This document shows, one piece after another, positions 29,345 to 33,575 of a stretch of 33,575 nt of DNA (position 1 is its first letter; each line of letters begins with the position of its first letter). The position numbers and the translations under genes are program-made. The DNA comes from an uncultured bacterium (GTDB lineage Bacteria > Patescibacteriota > Minisyncoccia > Phycocordibacterales > UBA5272), in the NCBI GenBank assembly GCA_903834855.1, contig CAILKS010000071.1, positions 1 through 33,575 of the forward strand, given 5' to 3'. The notes below the pieces were generated by a model. It had not been told where the DNA came from. It worked only from the letters and a program-made list of their open reading frames with translations, and made no database searches.

Positions 29345-30565
29345 CTACACGAAATGTCCAACTAATTGATAAATAGGAACTATAATAGCAAAGGCGATAG
29401 CACCAACCATTAATCCCATTAATAGCAATAATACTGGCTCAAGAAATGATGTTAATTGTTTTAGATTTGTGTCTACTTCTTCTTCATAAAAATCTGAGAA
29501 GGTTATCAAAATATCCTGCAGTGATCCGGTGCGTTCCCCAACACTAATAAGACTGATTAACATTTTGGGAAATAAATCCGGATACTTCCCAAATGCTTCT
29601 GACAAAGCAATTCCATTTTTAATTTCGACAACGGCTGATTCAATAGCGAAAGAATAACTTTGATTCCCAATAGACGCGGCTGATAATTCAAGAGATTCTA
29701 TAACACCTAATCCACTGCCAATTAAATTTCCAAAAATACGAGAAAATCGTACAATGGCTATCTTTTTAAGAAGAGCACTCGCAACTGGAGTGTGCGACAT
29801 AAGATAAAAGAAAAACTTTTTGCCTGTAGCTGTTCTATTAAAATAAACAAAGAAATAAATTATTGCCCCAAGCACTATAGCATCAGCTGTAAAACTCCAA
29901 GTCAAAATATTTGATATAAAAATAAAAATTTTTGTTAACAGAGGCAACTCAACACCGGATGAGGTAAACGCTTTTGTTAACTTTGGTAAAACAAACATCA
30001 AAAGTAAAGTAACCACACCAACAGATGCCACAAGCAAAATAATTGGATAAGTTAGTGCAGATTTAACTTTTGTTTTAAGTTCATACTCTTTAGATAAATA
30101 TCGTCCGAGTTCAGCTAGAGTTTTATCAAGCTGACCTGAAAGTTCTCCTGCTCGTAACATTCCGATAAAAATTGGTGGAAAGGAACTTGCATAAGCTTCA
30201 AAAGCATCCGAAAGATGTCGCCCATTTTTTATCATAGCCTGGGCTTCTTGTAAAACTTTTTTCATTATTTTCTTATCAGAATCTTGAATTAAGATATCAA
30301 TTGAGTCAACGATTGAGAGTCCAGCTTTTGTGGTTGTTGCTAAATTGCGTACTAAAAAGACTATATCGACAGGTTCAAGTTTAGAAAAAAGTTCAATAGA
30401 AAGAATTCCTTTACCCTCACCATCTCCATGAAGTTTTTTTACAGATACTGGTGTAAGATCATGTTTTGTAAGATGTTCTATGACTTTATCAGTATCCTCA
30501 CCTTCATATTCCCCTCTTTTTATAATTCCTTCACGATTATAAGCCTCATAAATAAATGTTGACAT
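29345..30565 (-). CDS. pilC: Type IV pilus inner-membrane platform protein PilC
   Basis: PilC is the GspF-type membrane platform on which the PilB ATPase drives pilin addition. The 406-aa protein (start MSTFIYEAYNREG, ATG 30565) has the N-terminal FIYEAYNREGIIKRGEYEGE. It has two repeated cytoplasmic helical domains with IVFLVRNLATTTKAGLSIVD and IAIVRFSRIFGNLIGSGLGV. Three spans follow (LTYPIILLVASVGVVTLLLM, ILTWSFTADAIVLGAIIYFF, LEPVLLLLMGLMVGAIAFAI). MLRAGELSGQLDKTL and LISVGERTGSLQDIL are the paired GspF signatures. All expected parts are present and length is normal. The longer frame from 30592 adds nine residues out of repeat sequence. A leaderless 22-codon frame starts near 30640 in the upstream repeat and may be a vestige. 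Confidence 0.96.
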   Translation of the reverse strand: MSTFIYEAYNREGIIKRGEYEGEDTDKVIEHLTKHDLTPVSVKKLHGDGEGKGILSIELFSKLEPVDIVFLVRNLATTTKAGLSIVDSIDILIQDSDKKIMKKVLQEAQAMIKNGRHLSDAFEAYASSFPPIFIGMLRAGELSGQLDKTLAELGRYLSKEYELKTKVKSALTYPIILLVASVGVVTLLLMFVLPKLTKAFTSSGVELPLLTKIFIFISNILTWSFTADAIVLGAIIYFFVYFNRTATGKKFFFYLMSHTPVASALLKKIAIVRFSRIFGNLIGSGLGVIESLELSAASIGNQSYSFAIESAVVEIKNGIALSEAFGKYPDLFPKMLISLISVGERTGSLQDILITFSDFYEEEVDTNLKQLTSFLEPVLLLLMGLMVGAIAFAIIVPIYQLVGHFV

Positions 30566-30647
30566 AGAGTTGTTACATTTGACAATTAACAATTGACATT
30601 TGACTTAGACCCGACATTTGAGATTTGACTTGAACTTTCATATTTTT

Positions 30648-30653
30648 ATTATA
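30648..30653 (-). promoter_or_regulatory. -10 box upstream of pilC
   Basis: TATAAT on the minus strand lies six bases before an ATG at 30641 that opens a short frame (MKVQVKSQMSGLSQMSIVNC and stop) made of the local repeat. The real pilC ATG is about 75 bases further on. The small frame resembles the leader of the PilX-like gene. Confidence 0.35.
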
Positions 30654-30714
30654 TCGCATTTTTTTGTTTTTGTTATACATTAATTGTCACATGTTGTCTG
30701 TCAATTGTTACTTT

Positions 30715-31101
30715 TTACTTGATTGGTGATTTTAATAAACTTTTACGAAATGCAGTGAGTTGGTTTGCTAGCATTTCAGCTTTGGTCAAACAATCCTCAT
30801 GCTCTGTTATTAAAAAATATTTACTGTCCAGTGCGATATCACAACATGCAACAACCTCATTAAGAGATGTATGTGCTATATTCAAAAAATGTGCAAAATC
30901 TTTGTCACTTCCTCTATCCGACCCTTCGGCAATATTCAAAATAATAGAATCAAGTGCGCGAAACATTTGTGCAGTTAATGAAAATTGCTCTGCCTGCGGA
31001 AACTTTTTCTTTATCAAGATTTTTATATTACAAACAAAAACACGTGCATCGTTGTATACCGGGAATTGCCTAAATCTAAATTTTTTGTTTTGCATTTGCA
31101 T
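30715..31101 (-). CDS. Four-helix-bundle protein (23S rRNA intervening-sequence type)
   Basis: The protein of 128 aa (from ATG 31101, MQMQNKKFRFRQFPVYNDAR) belongs to the small four-helix-bundle family first described in rRNA intervening sequences (S23/TIGR02436). Family signatures are FPVYNDARVFVCNI, LTAQMFRALDSIILNIAEGS, and DRGSDKDFAHFLNIAHTSLN followed by EVVACCDIA. Family members occur as single copies near many unrelated genes, and their function is unclear. Here it lies between pilB and pilC, not in an rRNA operon, with TGAC-rich repeats on both sides. It may have arrived with the repeat or have been kept as part of the pilus operon. Confidence 0.85.
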   Translation of the reverse strand: MQMQNKKFRFRQFPVYNDARVFVCNIKILIKKKFPQAEQFSLTAQMFRALDSIILNIAEGSDRGSDKDFAHFLNIAHTSLNEVVACCDIALDSKYFLITEHEDCLTKAEMLANQLTAFRKSLLKSPIK

Positions 31102-31150
31102 TTTGTATTCTGTCAATTGTCAAATGTTACATGTTAATTGTTTAGAATCA

Positions 31151-32860
31151 CTACTCATTAACAACTCTAAGTACTTCTTCAATAGTCGTGACACCTTTTT
31201 CAATTTTATTTAAACCATCTTCAAACATTGTTACCATACCTTCCTGTATAGCCTTTTTACGTAATAGAGATACATCTGATTCAGATAAAATAAGTTTCTT
31301 AATTTCTTCACTAACTCTAAATAATTCAAAAATACCAATTTGTCCTTGGAAGCCAGAATTATTACAAACTTTACAACCCGCACCTTTGTAAAGAGTCTTT
31401 GGTATCTTAGTTACTTTATCATTATGCTTTTTTAGTTGTGTCTTTATGAGGGCTGTTATTGCTGGTGTTGCTTTATAAGATTCTGTACATGAAGAACAAA
31501 TTTTACGAACAAGACGTTGAGCGACTATAAGATTAACAGTTGAGGAAAGCAAAAAAGCCTGAGCCCCCATATCAACAAGACGAGGAATAGCTGATGGTGC
31601 ATCATTTGTGTGAAGAGATGACAACACAAGATGTCCTGTTAATGCTGCTTGTACACTAATTTCTACTGTCTCATCATCACGAATTTCTCCAATCATAATA
31701 ATATCTGGATTTTGACGAAGTAAAGCACGCAAACCGTTTGCAAAAGTTACCCCCGCTTTTGCATTAACTTGTGTTTGATTAACACGCGGGAATTCATATT
31801 CAACTGGATCTTCAATTGTTGTAATATTTACAAGTGGTGTATTTAAGATATGAAGTACAGCATATAGTGTAGTTGTTTTACCATGACCTGTTGGGCCTGT
31901 AACCAAAATCATTCCATGGGGTTTTTTAATTTCTTCGTTTAAAATAGCTGTTCCACCTTCTGAAAGACCTAAGTCTTCTAATGTGAAAGGACGCGAAGAA
32001 TTTTTAAGAATACGCATTTCAACTTTTTCACCATTAAAAATAGGCATAATGTTCACACGGACATCAATATTTGTTCCATCATCCATTTCAAAGCGAAAAC
32101 GCCCGTCTTGAGGAATACGGTGTTCATCTATTTGAAGATTTCCAAGAATTTTTACACGAGCAACCAAAATTGGGGCAATTGTTTTTGGTAGACTAAGTAT
32201 TTCTGACATCGTCCCGTCAATACGAAATCGTACAAGTAGTTCATTTTCAAGTGGTTCAAAGTGAATATCCGATGTACCAAGTGTTACAGCTCGGTCTATA
32301 ATATTATCTAATATGGTAATGATTGGGACTGCGGTGGCTGTCTTTGAAAGATCTGTCTCCCCGGCAAGAGAGAGGGACTGTTCAATATTTTCAGAAATAA
32401 TTTCATTAAATTCCATTCCTATTTTTTTCTTATAATGTTTTAAAGCAAAACGAAGAGATGGAAAGGTTGTTAAATAAGGTTCTACCCACATACCAAACTT
32501 TGCTCGCACATATTCAATGGTGTCATAATCGAATGGATCCAACATTGCAAGTTTAATAATCCCCTTTTTTTCATCACGTTCGAAAATGGCTACGTTTTTT
32601 GACTTAGCATATATTTCTGGTAAAAGTTCAAGTGTTTCCTGATTAAATTCCTCTTTTTTTAGATTAACAATTTTACAATCATAATAAGGACTAAGGAGTT
32701 CCGCTAAATAATCTTCTGGTATTTTTCCACTACCTATCAATATATTTGTAATAGATACGTTTGATCTGCGAGCTTCCTCCTTAGAAGCAGAAAAATCTTC
32801 CTCGCTAACAAGTCCGGATTCAAGTAGTAATGATTTTAATTTTTCTTCGTTTATATGCAT
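31151..32860 (-). CDS. pilB: Type IV pilus assembly ATPase PilB
   Basis: PilB is the hexameric ATPase that powers pilus extension from the cytoplasmic side. The 569-aa protein has an N-terminal GspE-N domain (about 1-140), then AVPIITILDNIIDRAVTLGT and SDIHFEPLENELLVRFRIDG. Its Walker A is TGPTGHGKTTT at 321-331 (the usual GPTGSGKTT has His in place of Ser), and the Asp box is GEIRDDETVE. Its Walker B is RQNPDIIMIGEIRD and its His box is ALTGHLVLSSLHTNDA. A zinc-binding CSSC...CKVC set (KICSSCTESY, GAGCKVCNNSG) lies near the end. Length is normal. It follows a pilin gene and precedes the four-helix-bundle gene and pilC. It has a TGATATACT promoter and a hairpin in its leader. Confidence 0.96.
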   Translation of the reverse strand: MHINEEKLKSLLLESGLVSEEDFSASKEEARRSNVSITNILIGSGKIPEDYLAELLSPYYDCKIVNLKKEEFNQETLELLPEIYAKSKNVAIFERDEKKGIIKLAMLDPFDYDTIEYVRAKFGMWVEPYLTTFPSLRFALKHYKKKIGMEFNEIISENIEQSLSLAGETDLSKTATAVPIITILDNIIDRAVTLGTSDIHFEPLENELLVRFRIDGTMSEILSLPKTIAPILVARVKILGNLQIDEHRIPQDGRFRFEMDDGTNIDVRVNIMPIFNGEKVEMRILKNSSRPFTLEDLGLSEGGTAILNEEIKKPHGMILVTGPTGHGKTTTLYAVLHILNTPLVNITTIEDPVEYEFPRVNQTQVNAKAGVTFANGLRALLRQNPDIIMIGEIRDDETVEISVQAALTGHLVLSSLHTNDAPSAIPRLVDMGAQAFLLSSTVNLIVAQRLVRKICSSCTESYKATPAITALIKTQLKKHNDKVTKIPKTLYKGAGCKVCNNSGFQGQIGIFELFRVSEEIKKLILSESDVSLLRKKAIQEGMVTMFEDGLNKIEKGVTTIEEVLRVVNE

Positions 32861-32868
32861 AATGATTT

Positions 32869-32915
32869 AACATTTAACATTTGACTATATACAGGTACGT
32901 CAAATATTAAATGTT
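32869..32915 (-). repeat. Hairpin in the pilB 5' leader
   Basis: AACATTTAACATTTGAC (32869-32885) is inverted at 32899-32915 with one mismatch, loop of 13 bases. It lies 8 bases before the pilB ATG and inside the predicted leader, so it could influence translation or mRNA stability. It is made of the same TTGAC units as the other gaps. Confidence 0.6.
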
Positions 32916-32935
32916 AATGGTTACATGTTTTACTT

Positions 32936-32944
32936 AGTATATCA
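32936..32944 (-). promoter_or_regulatory. Extended -10 promoter of pilB
   Basis: The minus strand reads TGATATACT (hexamer 32941-32936), with a start near 32929 and a leader of about 69 bases. Confidence 0.5.
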
Positions 32945-33030
32945 TCGCTAGATTTTAAATAGTGTGGACATGAAGAAGAACATTTGACAACTGACACCGC
33001 TTCGCGGACAGCTGACTAAGAAATAACTAA

Positions 33031-33061
33031 CAAAAAACAAAAGCGCCTTACGGCGCTTTTG
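33031..33061 (-). terminator. Terminator after the partial pilin gene
   Basis: AAAAGCGCC pairs with GGCGCTTTT around TTAC, followed on the minus strand by TTTTGTTTTTTG. It separates the pilin from pilB. Confidence 0.85.
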
Positions 33062-33086
33062 TCTATAATAGCTAATTTAAAACTAA

Positions 33087-33575
33087 TTATTGATTTAACT
33101 TTGTTCCTACTTCATAACGAGTAGCGTCATCTCCTCCATCCTTAGCACTTTTATCATCTGTTCCACTTGGGCCGTATGCTTGACTTTCAAGTTTAGCGCT
33201 GACTTCAAATGTATTATTAGTTGATTCACATTTATACCAGTAATCACTAGTTGTAAGTGTATTAGTTGGATCTATAGGTAGATTAGAAATCGGTGAACCA
33301 CCAGTTAGTGTCGTAAAGTTGATTGGAATCCAAGCAGTACCATCCACCGCTGTCTTAGAAATCGTTGTAGTAGCACTTGTACTTGTAGCTGTCCAACATG
33401 TAAGTGATGGTGCTGCTGTGGTGGTCAAATAAATACCAATAGCTGTCTTAAGTGTATTTAAATCAGCAATACGTTGTGAGTCACGAGACTTCTTAAGTAT
33501 TTCTGCTGGATTCAAGACAAGAACAAGAGCTACTGAGAGAATTGCAATAACTGAAATAACAATTAATAGTTCCAA
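33087..33575 (-). CDS. Type IV pilin (PilA/GspG-like), N-terminus outside the window
   Basis: The frame reaches the window edge. The first visible residues, (L)ELLIVISVIAILSVALVLV, are the pilin core helix just after the +4/+5 positions, so the leader and cleavage site lie beyond 33575. Then NPAEILKKSRDSQRIADLNT and LKTAIGIYLTTTAA give the typical amphipathic helix of GspG-like pilins. The rest is beta-rich with a Cys pair (C about 60 and C in YWYKCEST). It closes with AKLESQAYGPSGTDDKSAKD and DGGDDATRYEVGTKLN, close to GspG-like C-termini. It is the best candidate for the major pilin and has its own terminator. About 163 residues are visible. Confidence 0.85.
   Translation of the reverse strand: MELLIVISVIAILSVALVLVLNPAEILKKSRDSQRIADLNTLKTAIGIYLTTTAAPSLTCWTATSTSATTTISKTAVDGTAWIPINFTTLTGGSPISNLPIDPTNTLTTSDYWYKCESTNNTFEVSAKLESQAYGPSGTDDKSAKDGGDDATRYEVGTKLNQ

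Noticed and set aside
1..33575. tRNA, rRNA, tmRNA or RNase P RNA genes
   Set aside because: I found no cloverleaf with GTTCRANNC and no conserved rRNA/tmRNA segments in the gaps by eye; a covariance search would be decisive.

Overview
This AT-rich window looks like a piece of a Patescibacteria (CPR) chromosome, most likely Parcubacteria-like. The signs are very short genes and proteins, trimmed aminoacyl-tRNA synthetases (an AspRS without the GAD insertion, an AlaRS of 627 aa without the C-Ala domain), a compact ribosomal/rpoA cluster, a type IV pilus locus with several pilin-like proteins, and a membrane-anchored baseplate-J-like protein. The standard code (UGA = stop) gives intact proteins throughout. 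Every convincing protein gene lies on the minus strand, so the window reads from high to low coordinates.

Layout in transcription order. (1) 33575-21614: a type IV pilus locus with a partial pilin, pilB, a four-helix-bundle protein, pilC and two prepilin-like proteins. It continues with a 648-aa secreted protein containing phage-tail-fibre-like sequence, two single-pass membrane proteins, a 400-aa secreted protein, a third prepilin-like protein and a PilX-like protein. The gaps are filled with short TGAC-rich repeats. Four pilin-type genes share a near-identical promoter plus start-codon cassette. (2) 21556-19776: GTPases engB and ychF. (3) 19564-19312: two tandem, related, structured units, each with a TTGACA-N18-TATAAA/TACAAT promoter and its own intrinsic terminator, which I read as paired small RNAs. 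They lie just before an ECF sigma factor, a membrane protein that may be its anti-sigma partner, and a small secreted protein (19237-17359). (4) 17214-14896: an orphan gene and alaS. (5) 14676-12882: a small unknown gene overlapping a baseplate-J-like membrane protein. (6) 12874-8234: a well-formed promoter driving infA-rpmJ-rpsM-rpsK-rpsD-rpoA-rplQ-rplM-rpsI, closed by a terminator. (7) 8142-4357: grpE-dnaK-dnaJ behind an extended -10 promoter, with no CIRCE operator seen. (8) 4193-1: an orphan gene, trpS, a T-box-type leader followed by aspS, a small membrane protein and the start of a GH18-like secreted protein.

The strongest observations are these. First, there is a T-box antiterminator/terminator switch in front of aspS; its UGGC bulge matches the G73-CCA end expected of tRNA-Asp or tRNA-Asn. 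Second, there are the twin small RNAs beside the ECF sigma operon. Third, a promoter/leader repeat cassette supplies transcription start, start codon and N-terminal leader to several pilin genes. Fourth, a family of roughly 120-140 bp inverted-repeat elements sits directly behind the stop codons of alaS, ychF and rpsM. Several genes (the pilins, the sigma factor, trpS and the GH18-like gene) have a -10 box 6-7 bases before the start codon, which predicts leaderless mRNAs.
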